Positions 34,545 through 44,138 of a stretch of DNA of 64,000 bases are shown here, in pieces. The DNA comes from CAITWF01 sp038231575. Lineage in GTDB: Bacteria; Verrucomicrobiota; Verrucomicrobiia; Opitutales; Opitutaceae. Where the stretch lies: contig JBBRLB010000005.1 in assembly GCA_038231575.1 (NCBI GenBank), forward strand, positions 13,558 to 77,557, written 5' to 3'. Every line of letters begins with the position of its first letter. Position 1 is the stretch's first letter. Position numbers and translations under genes: made by a program. The notes beneath the pieces were generated by a model. The model was not told the DNA's origin, searched no databases, and saw only the letters and a program-made list of their open reading frames with translations.

Positions 34545-34883
34545 ATGAGTCACGCGACGGCTGCCTTTGAAAAGGCTCTGGCCACCCGCCCCGTGGAAAA
34601 ATATTTCCTCCGGCTCTACGTGGCCGGTGCCACCGCCCGTTCGCGCCAGGCTCTCCGGCGCGTTTATCAAATCTGCGAAGCCGAGTTAAAGGGGAATTAC
34701 GAACTGGAGGTCATCGATGTCTACCAGCAGCCCGAACTCGCCCGGGAACACCAGATCGTCGCGACGCCGACGCTCGTGAAGGAATTTCCCCGTCCGGTGC
34801 GCCGTTTCATCGGCAATCTGTTGAACACCGCCGGCCTGTTCGAGCGGCCCGAACTGCTCCCAACCGGTAAAGCCGCTCAGTGA
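34545..34883 (+). CDS. kaiB: KaiB-like protein 2
   Basis: A 112-residue KaiB paralogue: LRLYVAGATARSRQALRRVYQICE, LEVIDVYQQPELAREHQIVATPTLVKEFP and RRFIGNLLNTAGLF. It diverges clearly from the first copy. The final part of the gene overlaps the kinase start (GTGA). Confidence 0.92.
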   Translation: MSHATAAFEKALATRPVEKYFLRLYVAGATARSRQALRRVYQICEAELKGNYELEVIDVYQQPELAREHQIVATPTLVKEFPRPVRRFIGNLLNTAGLFERPELLPTGKAAQ

Positions 34884-36157
34884 AAAAAACTTCCGCCTCC
34901 CCTTTCCGCACGCTGGGGCCGAGTGCGGACGCTGCCCCGGAAGCCGGCGAACTCGCCGCGCTCCACCGGCGCGTCCGCGAGGCGGAGGAAACCATCCGGG
35001 CCATCCGCTCGGGCGAAGTCGACGCCGTCGTCATCACGCGCAATCGCGGCGCCAAGATCTTTACCCTCGAAGGCATCGACCACGCCTATCGCGAACTGAT
35101 CGAAACGATGAACGAGGGCGCGCTGACGCTCACGGTCGACAAAAAAATTCTCTACGCCAATTCGTGTTTCGCGCGCATGGTCAAATCCCCGCTGGAGAAA
35201 GTGACCGGCAGCTCATTCCTGCGCTTTATTTCCGCTGAGGATCAAGCGGCCCTGCGCTCGCTCCTGGAGAAAGCGGGCAAGGCCGGCGCCAAAATCCAAA
35301 TGCAGCTCAAGGTCGGTGACGGATCGAGCCTGCCGGTGCAGATCTCCGTTCGCGCCCTCGCCGAGGATGGTCTCGGCCACGTCATCGTCGGCCTCGTCGT
35401 CACCGATATGTCCGAGTCCAAGCGCACCGAGGAATTGATGCGGTCGCTGACCCGCCGCGTGGTGGACGTGCAGGAAGCCGAACGGGCGGACGTCGCCGTG
35501 GAACTGCATGACCACATCACCCAATTGCTCTGCGCCATTCTTTTTCGGTGCCAGGCGCTGGTGGACGAACTGTCCACGAGTAAAGGTCCGTCGCTGATCG
35601 AGGCCATGCGCCTGCGCGACATGCTGGGCCAGACCGCCCAGGAGGTGGACCGCATCTCACGCACGCTGCGACCGAGCGTCTTGGATCAACTCGGCTTGGG
35701 CGCCCTGCTCAGCGCGACGAGCACCGCCTTCGCCGATCGCACCGGCGTGTCGGTGAAGCTGACGTGCGCGCTGCTCACGTCGCGCCTGCCGGCCGACACC
35801 GAGCTCGCGCTCTACCGAATTTTACAGGAGGCCCTGAAGAACATCGAAAGGCACGCCCGCGCCCGTCACGTGATCGTCACGCTGACGAAGCAGGTCGACA
35901 GCGTGTGCCTTTCAATCAAGGACGATGGCATCGGCTTCGACTTGGAACACCTTCCCGAGCGCCGGAAAAAGAGCGGCGACCTCGGCCTCCTCGGCATGCG
36001 CGAACGCGCGACCTATGTTGGCGGCGTGCTCGACATCAAATCCGTCCGCCGCGCAGGCACGGAGATCGACGTCCGCATTCCTGTGCCCGTCAGTGATATC
36101 GTCGGAAATTCCCTGGCCGCCGAAGTCGTTTTGCGAGCGTCCAAAAGATCTGCTTAA
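34880..36157 (+). CDS. PAS-containing NarX/DegS-type histidine kinase
   Basis: A 425-residue soluble kinase. It has an N-terminal helix, a PAS domain at about 75-190 (ETMNEGALTLTVDKKILYAN), HisKA_3 (VVDVQEAERADVAVELHDHITQ, with the His) and HATPase (LKNIERHARA, DDGIGFDL, GLLGMRERA). It starts at GTG 34880, overlapping the second kaiB stop. Its place in the kai operon suggests that it reads or sets the KaiC state, as SasA does in cyanobacteria, but it lacks the KaiB-like N-terminal domain of SasA. No regulator adjoins it. Confidence 0.9.
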   Translation: MKKTSASPFRTLGPSADAAPEAGELAALHRRVREAEETIRAIRSGEVDAVVITRNRGAKIFTLEGIDHAYRELIETMNEGALTLTVDKKILYANSCFARMVKSPLEKVTGSSFLRFISAEDQAALRSLLEKAGKAGAKIQMQLKVGDGSSLPVQISVRALAEDGLGHVIVGLVVTDMSESKRTEELMRSLTRRVVDVQEAERADVAVELHDHITQLLCAILFRCQALVDELSTSKGPSLIEAMRLRDMLGQTAQEVDRISRTLRPSVLDQLGLGALLSATSTAFADRTGVSVKLTCALLTSRLPADTELALYRILQEALKNIERHARARHVIVTLTKQVDSVCLSIKDDGIGFDLEHLPERRKKSGDLGLLGMRERATYVGGVLDIKSVRRAGTEIDVRIPVPVSDIVGNSLAAEVVLRASKRSA

Positions 36158-36254
36158 AGGGAGGTCGGATGATCCTTAATCCGCCGTCGTCGAGCGTGCG
36201 ACCGTCCTGAGCGGAGCGTTTAGGATAACGCGCCCGACCTTTTTCGGCCTCCGT

Positions 36255-37073
36255 TTATTCGTGGAGCGGCACGTCGCCATTGGCCACGTCACGGAAAGCC
36301 ACCACGCGGATGTCCGGCCGGCTCGCGAGCCACGCGGCGACTTCGTGCAGCACGTCGATGAAAGCGTCGTCGGGCGTCCCGTCGCGAAAGTATTCCCACC
36401 AATGCGTGACCACCACCGTCAGCGCGCGGCTCTCGATATCTCGGCGCACGGCCGCAAACATTTCCGCATACGGCCGGTGAAACGACAGCAGGCAGCCGGG
36501 ATGGCTGAGCAGCGTCGTCTTCCCCGCGCGCCAGTGCGGACGCCGGGAAATTTTTTTCAACGCATACTCCGGCCACCACCGCAGCGGCATCCGGCCGGCC
36601 TCAAACCACCCCGTGGAAATCACCGGGAATCGCGCCGCCACCTCGAGATACGCCGCACGCGACATCCGATCGTAGGGCGCCACGAATGCCGCCGGCCGCG
36701 CGAAACCCGCCTCGCGCAGGCCATTCGCGCCGCGATCCAGCCGGCGGGAGAGTTCAAGCCGATTCACGCTGCCAAACTCGAGGTAGTCGTGATTACACCC
36801 GTGTTGGACGATGTGATAGCCGCGTTCGGCGCGGAGATAGTCCGTGAGTTCGCGGTTGTTCGCCATCGACGCCAATGCGTCCGCCGGCCCGTGACCCGCG
36901 GTGAGAAAACCTTCGAGCTTCCCATCGGGGGTCCGCATGGTGGTGCGCACCTCCGGGATCACCGCCAGATTCACGGGCAACCCCCGGTCGAGAAAGGGAC
37001 GGTAGAGACGCTCGAGACTGGCGCGCGGCGTGAACGCGCACGTGTCATCGTCGCGCAGAATGACCGTGTGCAT
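36255..37073 (-). CDS. Polysaccharide deacetylase-like protein
   Basis: A 272-residue protein of the carbohydrate esterase 4/DUF2334 type. It starts TVILRDDDTCAF, with the metal-binding Asp-Asp pair, then has YHIVQHGCNHDYLEF (the His-x3-His metal motif), PAAFVAPYDRMSR and VVVTHWWEYF. It probably removes acyl groups from the EPS or acts on a lipid-linked precursor. The start is ATG 37073, which overlaps the end of the GT4 gene by 29 bp; ATG 37145 would add a non-conserved stretch. Last gene of the second EPS operon. Confidence 0.78.
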   Translation of the reverse strand: MHTVILRDDDTCAFTPRASLERLYRPFLDRGLPVNLAVIPEVRTTMRTPDGKLEGFLTAGHGPADALASMANNRELTDYLRAERGYHIVQHGCNHDYLEFGSVNRLELSRRLDRGANGLREAGFARPAAFVAPYDRMSRAAYLEVAARFPVISTGWFEAGRMPLRWWPEYALKKISRRPHWRAGKTTLLSHPGCLLSFHRPYAEMFAAVRRDIESRALTVVVTHWWEYFRDGTPDDAFIDVLHEVAAWLASRPDIRVVAFRDVANGDVPLHE

Positions 37074-38310
37074 TTTTTTCCGCGATGAGCTCCGCATAAA
37101 ATCGTTCCATCCGGCCCGCGAGCACGGCCGTGTCGAATTCCGCAATCACCTTCGCGCGGCCGGCCCCGCCCCACTCCGCGCTGCGTTCCGGCTTCGACCA
37201 TAACTGCTCGACCGCCGCGTGTAACGTTTCCGGCCGCGCGAGATCGAACAGCGATCCGTTCACGCCTTCGGTCACGAGCGCCGTCGCCCCCGACGTGCGG
37301 CTTGAGATCACGGGTGTGCCCGCCGCCCACGCCTCGAGGATCACGAGCCCGAACGTCTCGGACAGCGACGGCAGCACGACCGCCCGCGCCTCCTGAAAAA
37401 GTCCAATCAGCCGCGGATCGCCGGGCGGCAATTTGCCGGTCAGCAGCACGGCGCCTTGCAGCCCTTCGCGCGTGATGCGCTGCTGCAACGCCTCGCCATA
37501 CTCGCGATGCGTGCACGCGCCGACCAAGACCAGCAGCACGCGCGGATGCCGCCGCACGAGTTCCGCCGCCTGCGCGACCAGCCAGTCTTGATTCTTCACC
37601 GGATCGATCCGGCCGGGCACGAGCAGGACCGCCCGATCGCCGATGGTCGGAAACGCCGCGCGCGCCGCCGCGCGTTGATCGGGCGCGAACCGCGCGGCCG
37701 GCACGCCGTGCGGCTGCACAAACACGCGCCGGCCCGGATGCCGCTCACGAATCAACGCCGCCTCGCGCTCGTTCACCGTCACGATCGCGTCGGACTCCCC
37801 GAAGAGATGCCGTGCCCGCAGCATCATCCCCAGCGGCCGGCCCCAGTCCCAGCCCCCGGCCGGCCGGTGCAATTCCTCCCGCACCGCCGCCGGCAGATCG
37901 TAGGCCCCGCCGTGCACGCTCAGCACGAACGGCAGCCGCCGCTTGCGCGCCACCGCGCGTCCGATCGCCCCGAGGCGGCCCAACGCATGCGAATGGATCA
38001 CGTCGAGCCCCGGCTCGCGCCACAACGCGAGCATCAGATCGAACGAGAGCACGTTGCCGCCCACGGCGATCATCTGGCGTTTGCGCTCCGCCGATATTCC
38101 CCACACCGGCACGAACGCCCGGAACCGTCGCACCGTGCAACCGATCGCCACGAGCGGATCCGTCGTCGTGACCGCGGCGCTCAGCCGCGGCGCATACACG
38201 ATCGACGCGACCTCCCGCCCGACCAAACCCGCGGCCAGCCGCTCGATGGCCGTCTCGGTGCCGCCCCACTCCGTGGGATCGTATTTGCGTAAAAGATGAG
38301 CGACGCGCAT
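37045..38310 (-). CDS. Glycosyltransferase family 4 (GT-B)
   Basis: A 421-residue enzyme beginning MRVAHLLRKYDPTEWGGTET. It has LVPGRIDPVKNQDWLV and an EX7E region in SETFGLVILEAWAAGTPVISS. It probably adds a sugar to the EPS or LPS repeat. It follows the O-antigen ligase gene by 3 bp and overlaps the deacetylase gene. Confidence 0.93.
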   Translation of the reverse strand: MRVAHLLRKYDPTEWGGTETAIERLAAGLVGREVASIVYAPRLSAAVTTTDPLVAIGCTVRRFRAFVPVWGISAERKRQMIAVGGNVLSFDLMLALWREPGLDVIHSHALGRLGAIGRAVARKRRLPFVLSVHGGAYDLPAAVREELHRPAGGWDWGRPLGMMLRARHLFGESDAIVTVNEREAALIRERHPGRRVFVQPHGVPAARFAPDQRAAARAAFPTIGDRAVLLVPGRIDPVKNQDWLVAQAAELVRRHPRVLLVLVGACTHREYGEALQQRITREGLQGAVLLTGKLPPGDPRLIGLFQEARAVVLPSLSETFGLVILEAWAAGTPVISSRTSGATALVTEGVNGSLFDLARPETLHAAVEQLWSKPERSAEWGGAGRAKVIAEFDTAVLAGRMERFYAELIAEKNAHGHSARR

Positions 38311-38313
38311 CGG

Positions 38314-39771
38314 CTACCCGCTTTCCGCCACGAGCATTTCTTCGCGCCCCGCCCCCGTGGGTTCGGCTTCGGTCGCGCGCCCCGACGCCACGCGGGCCGT
38401 CTGGCGCCGGAGCGCGGTCAGACTCGCCAGCGCGCCGAGCAAAATGTAGAACGTGTAGAGAATGGGCGTCTGCCGATAAACCCACTCGGTGAGACTCTGG
38501 CCGAAAATTCCGCACACGCCGAAGAACAACCCGACGCCCATCACCCGCATCGGATCCGCCCGCGGCAGCCGGAGGAACGCCGCGCCCATCCAAAACCAGC
38601 GCCCCCACAGCAACGCGAACAACGCGAGGCCCGGGATGCCGAGTTCGCCCAGCGTCAGTGCCGCGAGATTGTGCGCCGGCGCCGCGAGATAGGAGTTGGC
38701 GTAAACCTCATCGTCCTCCGTGCCATAGATCGACGTGAGATAATCATACTCTATAAACCGAAAACCCAGTCGCTGGCCGTAGGTGCGGCTCACGTGATAC
38801 GACCAGTTGTTGAGTCCGACCCCAAAAAAATGATCCGTGATGATCAGGTTGGCGAGGCGCAGATAAATCCCGCGCCCATCGACCGTCGGATCAAAATATT
38901 CCTCCTGCAGCGACGCCGCCGCGTAGCGCTCCTGCATCTTGCTCCACGATCCGGCGACCAGTGCCAGCGCGGCGGCGGCGAGAATTCCGCGCACCACGAT
39001 TCGGCTGGCGGTCACTTGCCACGAGGCGCACGTGATAATCGTCCCCATGAGCACCACGGCCAGCACGGGAATGCCCGCGCGCGAAAACGTGAAGATGAGT
39101 CCGATCGTGCCCAGCCCGCCCGCCACCGCGCAAAACCACCGCAATGCTCGCGACCACCCCGCAAACGCCGCCGCCACCAGCGGCGGCACCGTGAGGCAGA
39201 GATACATCGAGAGACTGTTCGCGTGGTCCAGCGTGCCCGCGACGCGATCGAGCCGGCTGATGAAACGCTGCTTCACCGCCCAGATCCCCTCGAACCCCAC
39301 CGCGCACCCGAGCGCAATCAGCAGCAGCGCCCACTCGCGTTTCGTGCGCACATAAGCCGCCGCCGCCAGGAACACCACGATCGCGCCGAACATCTTCGAG
39401 AGTTCGAAGGCGCCGAACTGTCTCGGGTCCGACGTCACCACCGACACGACGGCGTAAATAAAATAGGCGAGCATCACGCCAAAGCTCGCGGGCCAGAACC
39501 AGCGCCGCGACTCGTCCCGCCGCCCGATCCAGCAACCCATGAGCAATCCGAAGGCGAGAATCTCAAGCAGCGTCACCTGCAGCCCACGCGTCGTCCCGCG
39601 ATACCACGCCTGGCTGAAGAAATTCACCTCCATCCGCTCCGAGAACACCGCGCAGCTCACCATCACGAAAAAGAACCCGTCGCGCACACGACGCGACCAC
39701 GTCGCCGCCACGGCACAGGCCAGCGTGAAAAAGGGAATCAACGCCAGCGCCAGCGCGTGCGATGGTTTCAT
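38314..39771 (-). CDS. O-antigen ligase/Wzy-type polymerase
   Basis: A 485-residue membrane protein with about eleven hydrophobic segments and a large periplasmic loop near residues 260-380. It has the family signature around GTLDHANSLSMYLCL and the Wzy_C-like FTFSRAGIPVLA. Such proteins polymerise EPS repeat units or ligate O-antigen to lipid A. No Wzx flippase is in the window. Confidence 0.88.
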   Translation of the reverse strand: MKPSHALALALIPFFTLACAVAATWSRRVRDGFFFVMVSCAVFSERMEVNFFSQAWYRGTTRGLQVTLLEILAFGLLMGCWIGRRDESRRWFWPASFGVMLAYFIYAVVSVVTSDPRQFGAFELSKMFGAIVVFLAAAAYVRTKREWALLLIALGCAVGFEGIWAVKQRFISRLDRVAGTLDHANSLSMYLCLTVPPLVAAAFAGWSRALRWFCAVAGGLGTIGLIFTFSRAGIPVLAVVLMGTIITCASWQVTASRIVVRGILAAAALALVAGSWSKMQERYAAASLQEEYFDPTVDGRGIYLRLANLIITDHFFGVGLNNWSYHVSRTYGQRLGFRFIEYDYLTSIYGTEDDEVYANSYLAAPAHNLAALTLGELGIPGLALFALLWGRWFWMGAAFLRLPRADPMRVMGVGLFFGVCGIFGQSLTEWVYRQTPILYTFYILLGALASLTALRRQTARVASGRATEAEPTGAGREEMLVAESG

Positions 39772-39921
39772 GTGGACGACGTGGGCCGGACGCGCCGCGC
39801 CTGGCCGGAGCGGTTGGCCTTAACGCTGAACGCCGCATCCCTGGCCGCGCGCGAGGCGCACGGACCACCACGGTTCCCCTCGGGCAGCGCTGGCATGGCG
39901 GGTTCGCGCTTTCGCCACCGT

Positions 39922-40587
39922 TTATTTCGTCGCGCGCAGCAAAATGTTCGTCGCGACCAGAAGATCGCGCAGCGGACGGCCCATGCCGCACGTCTTGACC
40001 TTGATCGAATGAAAACCCGCCGCGGCGGTGATGCGCGACAAGCTGCGGTTGGTATAGAAGCGAATGTGGGGGCTCGACGGCACGAAGTGCTCGTCCCAGT
40101 TGAACAGCGCGATCAGGATGTTTTTGAACCGCCCGTGATACGGCACGGTGACCATCAGCCGGCCGTTCGGCTTCAGAATCCGGTGCATTTCGCGCAGTGC
40201 GAACGACGGATCGAAGAGATGCTCCAGGACCTCGGAGCACCAGACGACCTCAAACGTGCCGTCCGCAAAGGGAAAGCGCTCGGACACGTCATGCTGCTTG
40301 AAGGTGATCCCGGGAAATTTCTTGGCATTCTCCGCGATCTGCCCGGCCGAGATGTCGATCGCCGTGACGCGGGAGAAATGGTTGGCGAGATCGGCGGTAA
40401 AGGAGGCGTCGCCGCAGCCGACCTCCAGGACCGGCACGTTATTCGACAGATCGCGGAGCTCGTCGGTCATCCAGCGGCGCAAATTGGGCGCGTAGCCCTG
40501 ATTGGAGCCGGAGAACGTGTGCTTACCGGCGGCCCAGTAAGTCTCATAATATTTTTTGTTTTGTGTGACGGTATCGGTGTCGCTCAT
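39922..40587 (-). CDS. Class I SAM-dependent methyltransferase
   Basis: A 221-residue methyltransferase: motif I VLEVGCGDASFT, an acidic VTAIDIS, then FEVVWCSEVLEHLFDP and the LKPNGRLMVTVPYHG loop. It may methylate a sugar of the EPS, or a small molecule. It is on the same strand as its EPS neighbours, 150 bp before the ligase gene. Confidence 0.92.
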   Translation of the reverse strand: MSDTDTVTQNKKYYETYWAAGKHTFSGSNQGYAPNLRRWMTDELRDLSNNVPVLEVGCGDASFTADLANHFSRVTAIDISAGQIAENAKKFPGITFKQHDVSERFPFADGTFEVVWCSEVLEHLFDPSFALREMHRILKPNGRLMVTVPYHGRFKNILIALFNWDEHFVPSSPHIRFYTNRSLSRITAAAGFHSIKVKTCGMGRPLRDLLVATNILLRATK

Positions 40588-40610
40588 GGAAATTTTTTAC
40601 GGCGGCGGGA

Positions 40611-41783
40611 TTACTTGGCGGCGCTGACGGGAGTGGCGGAGATCGTTTGGCGCGCGAGTTTCGGCCAGTAATTCGTGACGCCGCGGCGCAAAAACCGCGC
40701 GGCCTGCCAGCACGCGACCAGCGTCACGCCAAAGCCAGCCAGGGCCGCCGGGAAATGGGTGACGCGCTGCCAGCCGGGCATCTGGCCGAGCCGCCGCCAA
40801 CGAAATCCGAGGATGCCAGGAAACAACTGCCAGAAGAAAAAAGTCCGCGCCACGTGCGCATCGATCAGTTTCTTCAGCCAGTCCGGGTCTTGCGCTTCGA
40901 AGCGCTGCAAGGTCGCGGCGAGCCGCGCGCGCTCGGGAGCGGGCAGCGTCATCACATGCTCGATAATCACGTGCACCGTCGCCTGGCCGATCATCTGGCG
41001 CTTCTGGTTGTTCAACACGTCGCGCCACGCCAGATAGGGATCGTAGAGATGCGTGGCTTCGCGCACCGAGACCACCTTGGTGGGGTCGAGGGGCGTCTGG
41101 AAAAAATTGGTGCAGATCGCGGCTTTGAAAAAGCCGTCGTCGTTGGCGAGCACGTCCCGCGGCAAATAAAGATTCCGCGCGATATCGGCGCGCAGGCAGT
41201 AGAGCATCCCGTTCAACCGGCCGGCGATCGTGCCCGTCATCTCGGAGGTCGCGAGCGAGAGGCGCTCCCGCAGCGTGGGCTGCGCGGCGTTGGCGATCCG
41301 CTTGACCGGCGTGTCCGATGCGCCGCCGAGATGCGCGTTGCGCTCCAGTTCGGTGAGGACGAGTTCCAAGGTGTCGGGGCGGTTGAACTCAATGTCCGCA
41401 TCCATGAGACAAATGAAACGGGTCTCGCGCGCCGAATATTCGTGGACGAAACGATTCCACGCGTTGTTGCGGCCCGGCGTCGTGATGTCTTCCACGCGCG
41501 CGGTGAGTCCGCGGCGCGCGGGATGGTCGCGTTCCATCCGGGCAAAAATTTCCGCCGCCACCGGCACGGTGCGATCGCTGCAGCCGTTCGCGAGGCAGAC
41601 GACCTCGCAGCGTTCGCCGCGCGCGGCGAGATGCGCAAAAAGGGATTGCCCGAACAGCGACGCCAGCATCGGCCCGATCGACGCCTCCTCATTCCACGCC
41701 ATGATGCCGATCGAGAGGACAATCGGCGGTGGGGTCGGAGAAGCGGAGATGGTCATGCGGCGATAAACTGGAGCGGAAGCCAT
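40611..41783 (-). CDS. Glycosyltransferase family 2 (GT-A), membrane-associated
   Basis: A 390-residue enzyme with a GT-A domain (IVLSIGIMAWNEEASIGPML, DxD-type FICLMDADIEF, then NDDGFFKAAI) and a C-terminal hydrophobic segment (LAGFGVTLVACWQAARFL). The segment VCLANGCSDRT is the usual nucleotide-binding loop. The start may be ATG 41783 or ATG 41756. First gene of the - strand EPS operon. Confidence 0.9.
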   Translation of the reverse strand: MASAPVYRRMTISASPTPPPIVLSIGIMAWNEEASIGPMLASLFGQSLFAHLAARGERCEVVCLANGCSDRTVPVAAEIFARMERDHPARRGLTARVEDITTPGRNNAWNRFVHEYSARETRFICLMDADIEFNRPDTLELVLTELERNAHLGGASDTPVKRIANAAQPTLRERLSLATSEMTGTIAGRLNGMLYCLRADIARNLYLPRDVLANDDGFFKAAICTNFFQTPLDPTKVVSVREATHLYDPYLAWRDVLNNQKRQMIGQATVHVIIEHVMTLPAPERARLAATLQRFEAQDPDWLKKLIDAHVARTFFFWQLFPGILGFRWRRLGQMPGWQRVTHFPAALAGFGVTLVACWQAARFLRRGVTNYWPKLARQTISATPVSAAK

Positions 41784-41840
41784 TCTGACTGATTGGCGCG
41801 CCGGCGGTTAGTGGGTCTTCACCTCCCTTCGACCGGGGCA

Positions 41841-41854
41841 GGGCATCACCCCAT
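41841..41854 (+). promoter_or_regulatory. Upstream motif, copy before a glycosyltransferase gene
   Basis: Reads GGGCATCACCCCAT, 35 bp before ATG 41890, in the divergent region between two GT2 genes. It is oriented to the + strand gene. Confidence 0.65.
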
Positions 41855-41889
41855 TGGCGCGAAGTCGCACCTCAGCGACACTCGGGGCC

Positions 41890-42768
41890 ATGGTCGAACC
41901 GCCCGTCAGCATCATCCTGCGCTCGTTCAACGAGGCGTGGGCGCTGCGTGACACGCTGCCCGCGCTCGCCGCGCAGAATTTTCGCCACTGGGAACTCATC
42001 GTCTTCGACTCCGGCTCCTCGGACGGATCGGTGGATTTGATCCGCGCGGTGCAGCCAAAACATTTCGTGCAACTGCTCCCGCACGAATACCGGCCGGGCC
42101 GCGTCCTCAACCAGGGCATGACCCTCGCCGGCTCCGCGCGCGTGATTTTTCTGAATGCCGACGCCACGCCGCAAAACGCCGATTGGCTTGGGCCGCTCGT
42201 GTCCGCGCTTGACGATCCGCAGGTGGCGGCGGTGTTCGGCCGGCAGATTGCGCGGCCCCATTGCGCCGCGGCGTTCGCGCACGATTATCAGCGGTGCTTC
42301 GGCGAACCCCGCGAGTCCGCCGGCTGGGACCATTTTTTCAGCATGGTCAGCAGCGGGCTGCGCCGCGACGTGTGGGCGAAGCGCGGTTTCCGCGAAGCGA
42401 TGCAGTATTCCGAGGACGACGAATACACGCGCTGGTGCCGCGCGCAGGGCTACAAAATCTCCTACTGCCCCGAGTCGGTGGTGATGCACTCGCACAACTA
42501 CACCCCGCGCCAGGCCTACAAGCGCAGCTTCGGCGAAGCGTGGGCGCTGGCCGATGTGTGGAAAGGCGGGCCGAAAGATTTCAATGTGCCCCGCACCGTC
42601 CTGCTCGGCTGGCTGCGCGATGCGTGGGGCGATCTGCGCTACTGCCGGCAGCATGCCCAACTCCGCCAATGGCCGCAGGCGCTCGCGACCCGCTGGCAGC
42701 AGCGGCTCGGCCGGCTCCACGGGTTTCACGCCGGCTGGCAAATGCACCGCGTCGATTCCGCGGTATGA
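41890..42768 (+). CDS. Glycosyltransferase family 2 (GT-A)
   Basis: A 292-residue enzyme: VSIILRSFNEAWALRDTL, VFDSGSSDGSVDLI, FLNADATPQ (DxD-like) and WDHFFSMVSSGLRRDVW, then YSEDDEYTRWCR with the base ED. It resembles rhamnosyltransferase-type GT2 enzymes. The start is ATG 41890, 35 bp after a motif copy. It overlaps the next gene by ATGA. Confidence 0.92.
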   Translation: MVEPPVSIILRSFNEAWALRDTLPALAAQNFRHWELIVFDSGSSDGSVDLIRAVQPKHFVQLLPHEYRPGRVLNQGMTLAGSARVIFLNADATPQNADWLGPLVSALDDPQVAAVFGRQIARPHCAAAFAHDYQRCFGEPRESAGWDHFFSMVSSGLRRDVWAKRGFREAMQYSEDDEYTRWCRAQGYKISYCPESVVMHSHNYTPRQAYKRSFGEAWALADVWKGGPKDFNVPRTVLLGWLRDAWGDLRYCRQHAQLRQWPQALATRWQQRLGRLHGFHAGWQMHRVDSAV

Positions 42769-43988
42769 TCGCCGCCGAGACTGGCGTCGTGCCCCCCGCG
42801 GTTGCCCCGGTGGCAGCGTCCGCCCTCCGCACGGCGGGACGGCGTTTCACGCTCGATGGCGACGACGCCCTCGAGCGCCACTTGGAGCGCACCTGCGCGC
42901 GCGTCGTCAGCGGCCTGCGCGGACTGATTCCCGACGCGAAACTCGACGCCATCTTGCTCGGCGGCGGCTACGGTCGCGGCGAAGGCGGCGTCCTGCGCGG
43001 GCCGGAGGGTGACCGCCCGTATAATGATCTCGAATTTTATGTCGCGATCGCGGGCAACCGCCACGTGAACGCATTGCGCTACCATCGCCGGCTCGAGGTC
43101 CTGGGCGAAATTCTGACGCAGCTCGCGGACGTCGAAATCGAATTCAAAATCACCTCGCTGGCCGAGATGGCCACGCAGCCGGTCAGCATGTTCTCCTACG
43201 ATCTGGCGGCCGGACATCGCCTGCTCCGCAGCCGCGGCCCCGTGCCGCACCTGACTGGTTCCTCCGCCCACGGGAACGCGGAAAATATTCCGCCGACCGA
43301 AGCTACACGTCTGCTGATGAACCGTTGTTCCGGTTTACTGTTCGGTCGCACCAAACTCGAGCAAGCGACGCTCACGGTGGCCGACGCGGATTTCGTCCGC
43401 CGCAACATCGCGAAGGTCCAACTCGCCTGTGGTGATGCCGTCCTGACCGCGTGCGGTCGCTACCACTGGCGATGCCGCGAGCGCCACCACCGCCTGCAAC
43501 TCGTCGCCGTGAGCGAACCCTCGCCGTGGATCGATGCTGTGCTCCGGCACCATGCGATCGGCGTCGAATTCAAACTTCATCCCACCGCCGGCGAACTCTC
43601 GCGCGAGGCGCTCACCACCCTGCAGCGTGAGGTCACGGTGCTCGCGCTCCAGTGTTGGCTCGCGCTCGAAGCGCGCCGGGGCGGCCGCGCCTTTCCTACG
43701 GCGCGTGCGTATGCCGAAGACGCGCACGACAAGCTCCCCGACTTGCCCCGGCTCCGCAATTTTCTCCTCAACTGGCGGGCCAATCACTTCCAGTTTCGCG
43801 CGCGCCCGAGCCCGTGGTGGCACCCGCGGCAGCGCGTTTTCCGCGCCCTCACCCTGCTGCTGTGGGAACCCGCGACCTTCACCGACCCCGCGCTGCGCCG
43901 CCGGTTGGAAATAGAGTTAAACGCTCCCGCCTCCCACCCCGTCGAAGCCCTCGCGGCCTACCGCGATCTCTGGGCCCGTGTCCGCTAA
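42765..43988 (+). CDS. Nucleotidyltransferase-fold protein of unknown function
   Basis: A 407-residue protein. At about residues 65-95 it has AILLGGGYGRGEGGV followed by YNDLEFYV, which matches the core GG/GRGE...DxE pattern of the nucleotidyltransferase (Pol beta) fold, with Asp-Leu-Glu as the metal-binding pair. A helical C-terminal region of about 200 residues contains many Arg and His. Proteins like this occur in glycan clusters; substrate unknown. It is coupled to the GT2 gene. Confidence 0.7.
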   Translation: MIAAETGVVPPAVAPVAASALRTAGRRFTLDGDDALERHLERTCARVVSGLRGLIPDAKLDAILLGGGYGRGEGGVLRGPEGDRPYNDLEFYVAIAGNRHVNALRYHRRLEVLGEILTQLADVEIEFKITSLAEMATQPVSMFSYDLAAGHRLLRSRGPVPHLTGSSAHGNAENIPPTEATRLLMNRCSGLLFGRTKLEQATLTVADADFVRRNIAKVQLACGDAVLTACGRYHWRCRERHHRLQLVAVSEPSPWIDAVLRHHAIGVEFKLHPTAGELSREALTTLQREVTVLALQCWLALEARRGGRAFPTARAYAEDAHDKLPDLPRLRNFLLNWRANHFQFRARPSPWWHPRQRVFRALTLLLWEPATFTDPALRRRLEIELNAPASHPVEALAAYRDLWARVR

Positions 43989-44138
43989 TCGAATCACCCC
44001 CGCATTTTAACCGAACTTTACATCCACCATAAGTCGACATCGTTTGCGCTCCAGCGCATTATTCCGCTTCAACTCCATGCTCTCAATTTTTCACGTGATT
44101 CCGCGCGCAGGTGCGCGCCTGCTAACACCGGAAACGGG

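Noticed and set aside
43993..44007. GAATCACCCCCGCAT upstream of the GH9 gene
   Set aside because: Core altered and 130 bp from the start; no better than chance.
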